This document shows, one piece after another, positions 1-11,162 of a stretch of DNA of 64,000 nucleotides. The DNA lies in NCBI RefSeq assembly GCF_963259705.1, contig NC_081844.1:50997410-51061409 (forward strand). The letters run 5' to 3'. Within the stretch, counting starts at the first letter, position 1, and the number at the start of each line of letters is the position of its first letter. The stretch is from Myotis daubentonii. Taxonomy: Eukaryota > Chordata > Mammalia > Chiroptera > Vespertilionidae. The notes under the pieces were generated by a model. It worked only from the letters and a program-made list of their open reading frames with translations, made no database searches and had not been told where the DNA came from. Position numbers and translations under genes: made by a program.

Positions 1-1897
1 TCTTTTATAATATATTTATACTCTAACATCTTTATTACATAAAATTTCAAGGATATACATAGCAGAGGAGACAATATAATAAATTCCCATATTTATATAA
101 TTTAAAAATCACTTAAATAATACATGAGTGGCCTTATTCCCAATATTTTTGTTCTTCAGACATGTGCCAGGATCCCACATAGTTCAATGTCTCACAAAGC
201 ATTCATCTCCCGCCTGGATTTCCCCTTATTTCTGTCTCTCTTTTCTACCTTTTATTCTTCCCCTTCCAACTTATTCTTTCTCTTATTCTGTATGTTCCTA
301 CAAAGGCTGTGACAAATATATGTGCTAGGCATGCAAACAGAAAGAGAAGAAGACAGAATAATGGGCTAGAGGATGCTTTGGTCATGTCTTCTTTTTTTGT
401 TTTTTCAGGATGCCTGGAGCTGATGTATCACACAGACACACAAACAGCTATTGTTCTGGTTTCCATCTCCTCTGACATGCCTGTGTTACCTGCCAAAGAC
501 TGTTATAAAAAATAACAATTACAAGGCTGCCTTTAGAAAAAAATGGTTATTCCTATTCACACATCGTGGTGTACATTACTACAGGTTGCCTGTCTACTAA
601 AATTGACTCAAGAAATGGGATTCTGAGAAAACTGGACACTGCACTGGGGATGGGAGAAATAACCACGCGAGGTGGTATGGGTGCAGGCAGCACTGTGGAG
701 GGTCGGAAGAGACTGGGTTCCATGCACTACTGGGAGTCCTGAGGGCAATATGCAGATGAGAGCTGGGTTCCGGATACAAAAAAAAGATCAGCTTTGCTGC
801 GTCTCAAACTTTTAGGGCTGGCCATGAACACAGAAAAGTGCTGATTTCAGCACCTCGAACTCAGTGCAATTAGTGCCCCACTTTAGCTACAGCTTGATTA
901 ACTGGGCGTCTGTGAAACAGTCTGGATGCCAAATCATCGTCATAAGATTGTGGTTTTGAGGGAGAGGTTCTTCAAGTTGACTTCAAAAGGAAACACTAAT
1001 ATAATTACTTGGCTAGGAGCTGCCTATATTAAAACATACTTTCATTGCTGCTAATTTGGGGGTGGGGTTTTAATATTATGGGTATAGTTTTTTAATGATC
1101 CTTGTATTTAAATATATATACTAAAATGTATGAGTAAAATGAAACGTGTGGGTTTTCCTTCAATATAATCTGGGAGAATGGGAGGAATGTGGAAAAAAGA
1201 TGAAACAAGACTGGCCACGGGAGTTCATTTTAGTGTCCTCTCTGTTATTGTGTTTCAGATCTTACATAATAAAAATAAGATGAAAGGAAAATATTATCAA
1301 ATTGTGTATACATATACATATATATTCTCTCTTCAAATCAATCAGCAAGCTTAGTATACTATATTGCATTTTCAATAAAAAACCTTTTTCTGACTCTACT
1401 TAAAAGAAGTAGTTGTAGAAAGAGCAGTTAGTTGTTCAATGGGAGTTAATGAACTTTGTATTTGCTCTACTGAGAGACAACATCAGTATCAAACTCATGA
1501 ATATAAAATGTTGAGGCAGAAGGTTCACAGCTGTGAAAGGGAAGATGTTCCAACTGGGCCACCAAAGGGGAAGAAAGTACTGTCTCCTTCATAGACAGGA
1601 GACTAAACAACCACATTGACTGTTCTGAAAATTGACAATATGCCTGAAGGAGAGCCCATGTCACATAGGGATATTCACACACAGCAGGAAGTGGTGTTTT
1701 AACAGTAAGGTAACGTCGGTATTTGGTTAATGCAAAAAGAATGAAATATGAACCAGCAAGGGTTTTGTTTCTTGGGGCATGTACAGAATATGCAATATCC
1801 ATTATAAAATGAACTATTTTCCTCAAAGGCCCCAGAGATCCCCACCATCATTTTTTCATGCAAACCAGTTTCCTTACTCCATTTATTTCACAATACA
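1..1897. other. AT-rich non-coding stretch, unassigned
   Basis: I see no gene and no recognisable young transposon here. A 119-codon minus-strand open frame at 1467-1826 has no features of a known protein and no supporting splice or promoter context. Short A/T runs and a TATA-rich tract near 1300-1330 are the only simple sequence. Confidence 0.5.
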
Positions 1898-2549
1898 CTA
1901 GAAGCCCGGTGCACATAATTCATGCACAGTGGGGGAGGGAGGGGTCACTCAGTCCGGCCTGCACCCTCTCCCAACCCGGGACCCCTCGGAGGATGTCCGA
2001 CTGCCAGGATCAGGCCTAAACTGGCCAATCTGGGACTGCTGGCTCTTAACTGCTCACCTGCCTGCCTGCCTACCTGATCGCCCCTAACCACCTCTGCCCG
2101 CCTGCCTGATCGCCCCTAACTGCCTCTGCCTGCCTGCCTGATCACCCCTAACCACTCACCTGCCTGCCTGATCACCCCTAACCACCTCTGCCTGCCTGCC
2201 TGATTGCCCCTAACCTCTCTGCCTGCCTGTCTCATCATTCCTAACCATTTGCCTGCCTGCCTGATCGCCCCTAACTGCTCACCTGCCTGCTTGATTACCC
2301 CAACCACTCTGCCTGCCTGCCTGACCACCACTAACCACTCTGCCTGTCTGATCGCCCCTAACTGCTCCCCTGCCTGCCTGATCACACCTAACCACTCACC
2401 TGCCTGCCTGATCACACCTAACTGCCTCTGCCTCTGCCTCAGTCACTGCCACTGTGGCTTCATCCAAAAGGAAGGACGTCCAGAATGACAACCGGAAGGT
2501 CATTCGGCTGTCTGGTCTAATTAGCATATTATGCTTTTATTATTATAGA
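1898..2549 (-). mobile_element. HeliBat-type Helitron with minisatellite core
   Basis: Minus-strand Helitron. Its 3' end, read on the plus strand, is CTAG at 1898-1901 next to an imperfect GTGCA hairpin; the flanking base at 1897 is A, as expected for A/T insertion. Its 5' end is the degenerate TATAGA at 2544-2549. The core (about 2040-2440) is a tandem array of roughly 30-34-bp units built on CTGCCTGCCTGATCGCCCC. No Rep/helicase frame is present, so it is non-autonomous. The next Helitron abuts it without a gap. Confidence 0.88.
2040..2440. repeat. Minisatellite inside Helitron, 30-34-bp units
   Basis: About twelve imperfect copies of a unit containing GATCGCCCCTAAC followed by CTGCCTGCCTG. 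The array lies wholly inside the Helitron at 1898-2549. It explains the repetitive open frames on both strands (2116-2415 and 2204-2488), which are not genes. Confidence 0.85.
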
Positions 2550-3675
2550 CTAGGGGCCCGGTGCACGAAATTCGTGCACTGGGTGTGTGTGGGGAGGGGA
2601 GTGTCCCTCAGCCCAGCCTGCCCCCTCTCACATACTGGGAGCCCTCAGGCATTGACCCCCATCACCCTCCAATCGCAGGATCGGCCCCTTGCCCAGGCCT
2701 GACGCCTCCACCAGAGGTGTCAGGCTTGGACAGGGGACCCCCATCTCCCTCTGATCACTGGCTCTGGCCCCCGCCTAGGCCTGAGGCCTCTGGCCAAGGA
2801 ATCATGCCTGGGCAGGGGACCCCCATCTCCCTCTGATCGCTTGCTCCACCCCCCGCCCAAGCCTGACGCCTCTGACCCAGGCTTCAGGCCTGGGCAAGGG
2901 GACCATCATATCCCCCCAATCCCCGGCTCCGCCCCCCACCCAGGCCTGATGCCTCTGACCCAGGCTTCAGGCCTGGGCAAGGGGACCATCATATCCCCCC
3001 AATCCCCGGCTGCGCCCCCCGCCCAGGCCTGATGCCTCGGCCAGAGGAGTTGACCCTCATCACCCTCCGATCACCAATCGCCGGATCGGCCCCTTGACCA
3101 GGCCTGAGGCCTCTGGCAGAGGTGTCAGTCCTGGGCAGGGGAACCCCAGCTCCCCGCGGTTGCAGGCTCCGCCCCTACCCAGGCCTAACGCCTCTGGCTG
3201 AGGCGTCCGGCCCGGGCAGCGGGGACCCGCAGCTGCAGCGGCCCCGCGATCGTGGGCTCCTCTTTAGGCCCAGGCAAGGGACCCCTAGCTCCCGGGACTG
3301 CCAGCTTCGACCGTGCCCAGCTCCCATCGCTGGCTCCACCCCTACTTCCTGCTATCCCTGGCCAGGGCGGCAAAGGCGCCTGATTCTCCGATCATGGCTG
3401 GGAGGCAGGGCAAAGGCGGCCCCGGGGCCGCCTTTGCCCTGCCCCCCAGCTCTTAGCTCCCCCCTGGGTTTCCAATCACTGTCAGTGGCAGGGGGCTTCT
3501 TCCTGCTTTCCCTTTCGCCTCCCTGCATTGTGCCTACATATGCAAATTAGCCGCCATCTTGTTGGCAGTTAACTGCCAATCATAGTTGGCGGTTAATTTG
3601 CATATAGCCCTGATTAGCCAATGAAAAGGGTATCGTCGTACGCCAATTACCATTTTTCTCTTTTATTAGATAGGA
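2550..3675 (-). mobile_element. HeliBat-type Helitron, long GC-rich copy
   Basis: Starts with CTAG at 2550-2553 directly after the previous Helitron. A clear terminal hairpin (GTGCACGAAATTCGTGCAC) lies about 10 bases further in. It ends at TAGGA (3671-3675) with T following, a canonical 5'-TC terminus on the minus strand. The interior is a GC-rich array of 82-83-bp units. The 5' part carries ATGCAAAT (3540-3547) and a YY1-like GCCGCCATCTTG (3550-3561). It belongs to the same subfamily as the copy at 20578-21167, sharing the segment GATTAGCCAATGAAAAGGGTA. Confidence 0.9.
2660..3330. repeat. 82-83-bp tandem units inside Helitron
   Basis: CCATCTCCCT recurs at 2741 and 2823. GCTTCAGGCCTGGGCAAGGG recurs at about 2881 and 2964. 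Each unit pairs an AGGCCTGA(G/C)GCCTCTG block with a CCCCGCCCAGGCC block. This is expansion internal to the Helitron, and the frames crossing it are not genes. Confidence 0.75.
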
Positions 3676-3696
3676 TAGCAAAGGGCTATAGGACAG

Positions 3697-3724
3697 GTGT
3701 GTGTGTGTGTGTGTGTGTATGTGT
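3697..3724. repeat. (GT)n microsatellite
   Basis: About fourteen GT units immediately downstream of the Helitron 5' end. Confidence 0.9.
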
Positions 3725-3839
3725 TTTAATTTACTTCCTTTTAAAGTAAATATCTTATTTTTAAATAATGCATCTTGAAAGCACTAACACTTTCTCTCCC
3801 GGTAGGAGTTGCTTATGTTTGTATTAAAGATGCATTTGC

Positions 3840-4065
3840 GCCCTGGCTGGTTTGGCTCGGTGGATAGAGCATTGGCCTGCAGAGTGAAGGGTCCTGGGTT
3901 TGATTCCAGTCAGGGGCACATGCCTGGGTTGCGGGCTCGATCCCCAGTAGGGGGCATGCAGGAGGCAGCCGATCGATGATTCTCTCTCATCATTGATGTT
4001 TCTATCTCTCTCCCTCTATCCCTTCCTCTCTGAAATCAATAAAAATAAATAAATAAATAATAAAC
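3840..4065 (+). mobile_element. Ves SINE (tRNA-derived)
   Basis: Complete Ves SINE. The tRNA-like head (GCCCTGGCTGGTTTGGCTC, with box A TGGCTCGGTGG and box B GGTTTGATTCC) is followed by the CT-rich tail region and AATAAA-type A-rich end. It is flanked by the duplication ATGCATTTGC at 3830-3839 and 4066-4075, showing L1-mediated insertion. Confidence 0.95.
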
Positions 4066-4075
4066 ATGCATTTGC

Positions 4076-4790
4076 TTTAAGGCTAACATTTGTGAATGTT
4101 ATCAATATGAGAGCTACTTACTTCTCACCCTTTTTTGTAGGTGTGGCAGGCCAGTGTTTTGACTGATGCTGAGACAAATTCACCATTATGGTTAAGAGCT
4201 GAAGTGGCAAATGTTCAGTCCCTTGGGTATCAGAGCTGAGGCTTTGTTCTCATTAATTCTGAATAAATGAGCTAAGTGGACCTAAAAGAGTAATGCCCTA
4301 AATATAATAGGATATAGAAAACGTCTCTTAGGAGTTGAGCTCAAGTAATAAAAAGGCAAAGGAAATATTTGGATAACTAAAATTTTATATTCTATAAATA
4401 TAGAGAAGTCAAATGTTTTACTTTTAAAAAGTAAATGTTTTATGACTCTCTACAATCCATTTTAAGAATATGTATTGTATGTATATAATATATATCACAT
4501 ATCTATATTACATTGTTCACATACATTTAGTTTTAAAGGACACATCCAATAGCAAGGCCAAAAGGCCCCGGAGACCTGGTTCTCATCTTTTGCCTCTTGG
4601 TATTTCTAGTACAGTAATGAATGGTCCTGAAAAATTCTGACATCCACAAGCCTGTAATTATATGTACATATGCTTAAGGGTAAACAGTCAGACTTGTAAA
4701 ATGCTTAGTCTTTTCTCTTCAGAGATGTGCTGAATCATGTAAAAAGATGGCTTTATTTTGCAGCACTTAGCAGTACTTGGCACTAGTGTT
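4076..4790. other. AT-rich non-coding stretch, nothing assigned
   Basis: Ordinary AT-rich DNA with short (TA) tracts near 4480. No supported gene, RNA or young repeat. Confidence 0.5.
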
Positions 4791-4804
4791 AATAATTTGT
4801 TGAA

Positions 4805-5242
4805 TCACAGAGGGAGAGTAGGGGTGGGGTGGGTGGAAAGAGATCAACCAAAGTACTTGTACACATATATGTATAACCCTATGTATAACCCAGCCGTGGG
4901 CAAACTACGGCCCGCAGGCCGGATCTGGCCCATTTGAAATGAATAAAACTAAAAAAAAAAAAAAAAAAAAAAAAAAAGATCATACCCCTTTTATGTAATG
5001 ATGTTTACTTTGAATTTATATTAGTTAACACAAACACTCCATCCATGCTTTTGTTCCGGCCCTCCGGTCCAGTTTAAGAACCCATTGTGGCCCTCGAGTC
5101 AAAAAGTTTGCCCACCCCTGGTATAACCCATGGATATAAACAATAGGGTGGTGAAGGCTGGGGCTGGGTGTAGGCTAGAAGGGTCAATGGGGGGGGAAAG
5201 GGGACATATGTAATACTTTCAACAATAAAGATTTAAAAGAAA
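4805..5242 (+). mobile_element. 5'-truncated L1 3' end, split by a hAT element
   Basis: A short vesper-bat L1 3' tail. AGATCAACCAAAGTACTTGT comes before the hAT element, and a purine-rich stretch ending GTAATACTTTCAACAATAAAG comes after it. The L1 is bounded by a 14-bp duplication AATAATTTGTTGAA (4791-4804 and 5243-5256). The hAT at 4891-5120 sits inside, so L1 landed first. Confidence 0.88.
4891..5120. mobile_element. Non-autonomous hAT element nested in L1
   Basis: Terminal inverted repeats of the type CAG(g)GGTGGGCAAACT: left end at 4891, right end ...CCACCCCTG at 5120. It is flanked by the exact 8-bp duplication GTATAACC (4883-4890 and 5121-5128), the hAT hallmark. The interior holds a long poly-A run (about 4950-4977) and no transposase frame. 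Confidence 0.93.
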
Positions 5243-5353
5243 AATAATTTGTTGAAAGAATGAAGATTTATAAACAGCCATATACATTATAGTGATTTTC
5301 ATAATGCCTAAATGAGTCAAGGCTATTCCTCTTTACACAATTTAAGAAAAATA

Positions 5354-5735
5354 TCCTATATAATAAAGAGATAATATGCAAATTGACTGTCATGCCCTCA
5401 CACAAGATGGCCGCCCCCATGTGGTCACAAGATGGCCAGCAGGGGAGGGCAGTTGGGGATGACTGGGCCAGCAGGGGAAGGCAGTTGGGGGCGACCAGGC
5501 CAGCAGAGAAGGGCAGTTAGGGGCGATCGGGCCGGCAGAGGGGCAGTTAGGTGTCAATCAGGCTGGCAGGCAGAAGCGGTTAGGGGTAATCAGGCAGGCA
5601 GGCGAGCAGTTGGGAGCCAGCAGTCTCAGATTGTGAGAGGGGGGTCCCAGATTGGAAAGGGTGCAGGCTGGGCTGAGGGACACCCCACCACCACCACCAC
5701 CACCAGTGCACGAATTTCATGCACCAGGCCTCTAG
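5354..5735 (+). mobile_element. HeliBat-type Helitron (382 bp)
   Basis: Starts TCCTATATAATAAAG at 5354 after A, and ends with hairpin GTGCACGAATTTCATGCAC then CAGGCCTCTAG at 5735 before T. The interior is a run of GGGCAGTTAGGGGCGA-type imperfect repeats. A (CAC)n tract lies at about 5684-5706. A YY1-like CAAGATGGCCGC lies at 5403-5414. No coding capacity. Confidence 0.95.
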
Positions 5736-5927
5736 TAAAATATAAATAAAAAATAATTTAATTCTCAAATTCTTTAAAAAAATCCTTGATTTTTTTTTTA
5801 GACTCATATACTAGCATTCACATTTCCATACTAGATTTTTTTAAATTCATTCTGTCTTGGCATTCACAACTGGGATTACCCTCCAGGTGAGTGTGTTGGG
5901 AAGAAGTGGACCTTTGCTTATTCACTG

Positions 5928-6000
5928 ACATTTCCCGTATTCTTTGAACTAAGTCTGGCACACACTAGGTGCTCAACATTTGTTGAATGAATAAATGAAG
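5928..6000 (+). repeat. L2/MIR-type relic (low confidence)
   Basis: CTGGCACACACTAGGTGCTCAACATTTGTTGAATGAATAAATGA resembles the ancient mammalian GTGCCTGGCACATAGTAGGTGCTCAATAAATG tail shared by L2 and MIR-like elements. Boundaries are approximate. Confidence 0.6.
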
Positions 6001-6249
6001 AATACATAATAAACTGGAGAAACAGCTTGATTTGGGGCTAAACTGAATGGAAAAATGGCATGCAGTTCTGGAAAACCTCTTTCAAATATCTTTACTTTTA
6101 TTTAATCCATCACTTTGCATTATCATAGATTCAAGACTTTATTTCTAGCTGTCCTGCTAAAAACAACTGAGCAAGAACTACTGCTGGTGACTTGCACAGC
6201 TGAGAAATGGCCCAGAGCTGGAATAATGAAGAATCAGGTAAGTTCTTTT

Positions 6250-7900
6250 CTCTGCCACGAACGAATGTCTCTTTTAGGCAAAGGGGCCAGATGTTGTGCT
6301 CTATCATCCGACTCTTCTAAGGGGCCTGCTGTATCGTCCATCATGCTAATGAATGATGTTGAATATATTTCCTTTGCCTGTTCTTAGCTATTTTTTGTTT
6401 TCTTTAAGTTATCATACTGAAAAAAGGCAGTATATCCCATTTCCCAAAGTACGTTAATTATTTGGTTCTTGTATCTCCACTGTGCTGCCATTTTCCCTTA
6501 GAAGAATCAAAACAAAATGAAATGTATGATGAAATTCTCTATTTCTGTATACTGGAGAGCAGTATGACGGAAAATTGTTCACTGTGAGTTCTGTAGTCAC
6601 TAAGAAGTTACAGCGCTTCAAAAAAAACATTACTTTAGAGACGGTAGAGTAAACTGGAAGCAAGAACTGAGATGCTGGAAGGGACAAAATGGGAAAAAAG
6701 TATTTTAGAGCTAATAAAGGTGAATAGAAAATGTCTGTGTTCATGGCATTTAATACAACTTATGCTATACATTCATTTTTTCGATACACAGTGCCTAAGA
6801 AGTTAGCATTATCCACCATCCTATTACATTTGTAAATAGTGTTGAAAAGGGAGGGAAGGAAGAATGAAATAATAAACCAGATTAAATGAAAGAGAATTGA
6901 ACACTTGCCTATAGGGATGTGGGGGTGTGGTAATCTGATAATTCTGATAATTTTCCAGAAGCAGGTGGAAAAAGAAGAGATAAAAATCTAGACATTTTTA
7001 CCCAACAAATGGCATCAAGAGAGTCTGCCTGACTTTCTTTGCAGATCAGCCTTACTTAAAAGTAGAGAGCTTTCCCAGCAGCCCAGACTGTACTTCAGCC
7101 GGTGCTGATTTATAAACTGGCTTTATTTTGGAGAAAGGAGGGAGAGTCCCCACTGGATTCATTGCAATTAGAAATGAAGAATAGAGGGATAATCTTTACT
7201 TAGTTAAAGTATTTACTTACAAGAACAAGAATCACTTCCTACATTAAAGCTGGGATTTGTCTAATCCCAACTTCTTTTAAATTTCATGGTGTGTTTCCAT
7301 GATCTGAAAGAGCTAAAGACACAGATATATAAAACGTGTTTATAAGGAGACATTGCTTTCTTGGATCCTTCTATATAGAAGAGAACGTACTGACACTCTT
7401 CTGTCTGAGAAGGCTTAGAGCCATGAGGCTCTCAACTCCATGGGGGCATTGGAGTTAATAAAAATATCATTTCTAGAGAGAAGCAAAACTATGGCTAGGG
7501 AATATATTAATGATTATAACAAGCAAGCACTATGAAACAAAGCAAGAGAAATCGGAGGTATGATTCTTACCTAAACAAATATATAATCTCTTGGTCTGTG
7601 ACATTGGAGATACCACAATGAATAAGGTGGACAACCTGCCTGTCTTACAGCCTCTTATATTCCACTGAGGATACTTAGTTTATGAGCAACAATCTGCTCT
7701 GAGGCTCCAACAGCAAGTATAGTTTTTGTACACCTAAAGATCATCCATCTGGACAAGGTTTACTCTTCCCAGCACAGAGATTGTACTGTGTACACAGAAT
7801 GAAGTGGAATGATGGTGGGAGAAAAGGGAAACCCTCTCCCTGTTAGAGCTGTTGAATCAATTCTGGCAATCAACCTAAGGTCAGGTACCAACACAGATCT
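6250..7900. other. Non-coding stretch, nothing assigned
   Basis: AT-rich DNA with no supported gene. A good donor-like CAGGTAAGTT at about 6236-6245 follows a short open frame, but the preceding sequence looks like an old MIR relic and no convincing acceptor is present. A C-rich run lies at 7902-7925. Confidence 0.5.
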
Positions 7901-8019
7901 GCCCCCCCCCCCCCGCCCGCCCCCCAGCCCCCACCTCCACAAGTTCACATTTAACTTCTTATTATGTGTGTCTCCTCTAAAAACTACTCTAGTGCCTAAA
8001 AGAGTTCATTGTACTAGGC

Positions 8020-8160
8020 CAGTGGTCAGCAAACTCATTAGTCAACAGAGCCAAATATCAACAGTACTTCCTCAAAATAGACTCGCCCAGGCCAAAAACC
8101 GACTTCTGCGCATGGACCATGAAGTTTCAACGCGCACCCGCACCTGGAGGTTTTATCAGT
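8020..8160 (+). mobile_element. hAT-like element, 5' portion only
   Basis: Begins CAGTGGTCAGCAAACTCATT, a typical non-autonomous hAT terminus seen in bats. The expected inverted right end (...GACCACTG) is missing downstream, so the copy is truncated or rearranged. The end coordinate is approximate. Confidence 0.65.
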
Positions 8161-8568
8161 ACATAGCAGTTACCTGTACAAGAACAAAATGTGAAGGGAC
8201 AAAAAAAGGAGAAAAAATGGAAAAATATTTCTTTAGCATTTGAGATAAAACAGGAAAATCACATACAATGATGACATTTCAAAGTTATTTTGTTCAAAAT
8301 GTTTCAAGAAATGTCAAACATACAAAAGACAATACAATATGGTGGTTAACAAATATTTGGCTATTAAAGTCAGAAACACCATAGCTGGAATTTCAACTCT
8401 ATTATTTAGAAATTGAATAATTTTTTGTCAACTAAACTTCAATTTCTTCATTAGAAAATTAGGACAATAGCACATATTTCTCAGAGCTGTAAGAATGAAA
8501 TTATAATCTTTATAATGCATTTAAAATATCCATGTTTATAAGCACACACATATTTAAACAAACAAACA

Positions 8569-8885
8569 TCCTATATAATAAAAAGCTAATATGAAAATTG
8601 ACCGAATGGTGAAACGACCAGTCGCTATGATGCGCACTGACCACCAGAGGGCAGATGCTTAATGCAGAAGCTGCCCCCCTGGTGGTCAGTGCGCTCCCAA
8701 AGGGAGAGCACTGTTCAGCCAAAAGCTGGGCTCACTGCTGATGAGTGCAGTGGTGGTGGCGGGAGCCTCTCTTGCCTCTGTGGCAGTCGGACATCCCCCG
8801 AGGGCTCCCGGACTACAAGAGGGCACAAGCCAGGCTGAAGGACATCCCCCCCCAAGTGCACAAACTTTGTGCACCAAGCCTCTAG
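8569..8885 (+). mobile_element. HeliBat-type Helitron with inverted CTCF-like motifs
   Basis: Starts TCCTATATAATAAAAAG after A (8568) and ends with hairpin GTGCACAAACTTTGTGCAC and CTAG (8882-8885) before T. It contains a large inverted repeat at about 8632-8694. The arms hold CCACCAGAGGGCAG (8641-8654) and the inverted CTGCCCCCCTGGTGG (8671-8685). No transposase. Confidence 0.95.
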
Positions 8886-8978
8886 TATTTTAATAATCCT
8901 AGAAAAAAGGTAGTATTACTTTTATTATCATGGTACTGTAGATATATAAACTGCCTTACTGTGCAAAGATTCTATGCC

Positions 8979-8984
<6 letters not shown>

Positions 8985-9050
<66 letters not shown>
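8985..9050. repeat. (TA)n microsatellite
   Basis: About 30 AT units, broken once near 9010, adjoining the A-rich end of a minus-strand Ves SINE. Confidence 0.95.
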
Positions 9051-9053
<3 letters not shown>

Positions 9054-9243
9054 ATTTCAGAGAGGAAGGGAAAGGGAGAGAGAGATAGAAACATCAATAA
9101 TGAGAAAGAATCACTGATTGGCTAGCTCCTGCATGCCCCATACTGGGAATTGAGCCCACAACCCGGGTATGTGCCCTGACCAGAATCGATCCGTGACCTC
9201 CCAGTTCATAGGTCGGCGCTCAACCACTGAGCAACACTGGCTG
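9051..9243 (-). mobile_element. Ves SINE, minus strand
   Basis: Reverse-complement Ves of the TTGCTCAGTGGTTGAGCGCCGACC subfamily. A near-duplication GCAAAGATTCT (8962-8972) / GCAAGATTCT (9245-9254) flanks the insertion together with the TA tract. Confidence 0.88.
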
Positions 9244-9354
9244 AGCAAGATTCTCTGCTTTAAAATAATGTCTACCAATCAAGTTCCAAATCATACCAAA
9301 GTACAGTAAATTATTGTCTGTGGACATTAAGGCGAGGCAATCTAACACTCTCAT

Positions 9355-9853
9355 ACTGACTGAATTACTGTCTTTTATTTTTGCTATAATATTTACCATA
9401 AATTTAGTGGCTTGCAGTAACACAAATGTATTATCTTATATTCTGAATGTCAGAAATCCAAAATCAGTTCCACTGGCTACAGCTGAGGTGTTGGCAGGAC
9501 TGCTGATTCTGGAGGCTCTGAGGATACAACCTGTTTTCTTGCCATTTTCAGCTTCCAGGGGCCACCTACATTCCCTGGCTTGTAGCCTTTTCTTCCATCT
9601 TCAAAGCATGTCACTTCAGCCTCTGCTTCTGAACTACATCTCTTTCTCTAACTCCAGTTCCTCCTGTCTCCTCCTATGAGGATTGTTGTGATACTAGTGT
9701 TGGCCAACCCAGATAATCCAGAATAATCTCCCCTTTCTGCTGATCCTTAACTTAATCATGTCTGCAAAGTCCCCTTTGCCACATAAAGTAACATTCACAG
9801 GTTCTGGGAATTAGGAAATAGGGGTTTGGGGGGACATTATTCAGCCTACTACA
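9355..9853 (-). mobile_element. Ancient MaLR/MLT1-like LTR
   Basis: Read on the minus strand it begins TGTAGTAGGCTGAATAATGT at 9853. It continues with the AATTCCCAGAACCTGTGAATG and GGGGAGATTATTCTGGATTA blocks typical of old eutherian MaLR LTRs. It runs out near GCAAGCCACTAAATTTATGG. It is diverged. The 121-aa frame at 9314-9679 lies inside and is not a gene. The family name is from memory. Confidence 0.7.
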
Positions 9854-10006
9854 TCTACATAAGACATATAAGAAATGCCAATTTTAAAAATTACAATGTA
9901 ATAAAATACACTTAAGAGAACAGTTCTGAGTATAGTCCAAACAATATTAAATACAGAAGCAAGTCAGAATCCTATAGTGGCAGAGGCATTGTAAACATGA
10001 ATGTGA

Positions 10007-10227
10007 GGCCTTAGCTGGTTTGGCTCAGTGGATAGAACGTCGGCCTGTGGACTGAAGGGTCCTGAGCTCGATTCCAGTCAGGGGCACGTGCCCACGTTGC
10101 GGGCTCGACCCACGGTAGGGGGCGTGCAGGAGGCAGCCAATCAATGATTCTCTCTCATCCTTGATGTTTCTATCTCTTTCTCCCTCTCCCTTCCTCTCTG
10201 AAATCAATAAAAAAAATTTTTTTAAAT
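10007..10227 (+). mobile_element. Ves SINE
   Basis: Head GGCCTTAGCTGGTTTGGCTC, box B GCTCGATTCCAGTCAGGGGC, the TCTCTCTCATCCTTGATGTT block and an AATCAATAAAA tail. No clean target duplication was found. Confidence 0.93.
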
Positions 10228-10804
10228 TAATGAGTTACTAATTTATCTTAAGTATTAAATATCAATCAGTAAAAATCTTGTGATTGATAAAAACTAAAAC
10301 AGAATTTCTCTCTCCTCCCCAACACTGACAAAAATAAACCTTCAGCTAGATATTAAATTTATACAATAGATATTTGAGAAATATTTTTCCCCCAAAACTT
10401 CAGAAGAAAAAGGAAACATCCATTTTCTGGAAGGGATCATGGAAGGGTTTCAGACTGTCCCAGATTCTGTAAATCCCTAATAATCAGTGACAGGTGGCAA
10501 GGTGAGAATCATATGAAAGAGAGGGAAAGACTGCAGAAATCACACTATGGCAATTTTTCTGAATAAATAGAATATGAACCACTCCCTAGGAAGACATGAC
10601 AATTTCTCCCACAACAATGTTGAGCTTACAACAGTCAGTCCATCCACAGTCCATACAACTAGAGCTCCAGATGTGAGTCACAGCAGACCTTCTGGAGCCT
10701 CCTCTGCTAGGGAATGTCTGCTCCTTGGACTGTGAGCCAGAGGGGCAGTGAAGACTTTGATGCTTGCTGGGAGCCTTCATGATCTCTCAGAATGACTAGA
10801 AATA
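10228..10804. other. Non-coding stretch, nothing assigned
   Basis: AT-rich to about 10400, then mixed sequence. A 64-codon minus-strand frame at 10586-10780 has no recognisable features. Confidence 0.5.
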
Positions 10805-11160
10805 CAGTCATGTGCCACATAACAATCTTTCAGTTAACAAAGGACCACATAACCCTCCAGCTAACAATGGAACCCATATAAGACAGCAGTCCCACAAGGT
10901 TATAATGCAGCTAAAAAATTCATATAGCCTAGTGATGCTGTGGCTATGGTAGAGCAATGCATTGCTCATGTGTTTGTGGTGATGCTGGTGTAAGCAAACC
11001 TACTGCGCTGCCAGTCATATAAAAGCATAGTCCATCCAGTTACAGTAGTGCGCTACTGCACCTAGGTTTGCGTGAGTGCATACTAAAATGTCGGCACAAC
11101 AAAATCGCCTAAGGATGCATTTCTGAGAACCTATCCCTGTCATGGAGGAGCACGTGACTA
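10805..11160. mobile_element. Tigger-like (TcMar/pogo) MITE
   Basis: Imperfect inverted ends: CAGTCATGTGCCACATAAC at the left and ...GGAGCACGTGACTA at the right. They are flanked by TA on both sides (10803-10804, 11161-11162). The interior matches the well-known mammalian block GTGATGCTGGTGTAAGCAAA. No transposase. It is an old, diverged copy. Confidence 0.85.
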
Positions 11161-11162
11161 TA

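Noticed and set aside
2040..2440. CRISPR-like array
   Set aside because: Units are contiguous imperfect minisatellite repeats without unique spacers, in mammalian DNA, inside a Helitron.
3840..3940. tRNA genes at Ves SINE heads
   Set aside because: Box A and box B are present because Ves derives from a tRNA, but the cloverleaf is not kept and each copy continues into the SINE body and A-rich tail.
5684..5706. (CAC)n tract as a histidine-rich coding segment
   Set aside because: It is a simple repeat just before the terminal hairpin of a Helitron.
6129..6245. Short exon ending at the donor-like CAGGTAAGTT
   Set aside because: The acceptor side is weak, the reading frame has no recognisable content, and part of the stretch looks like a MIR relic.
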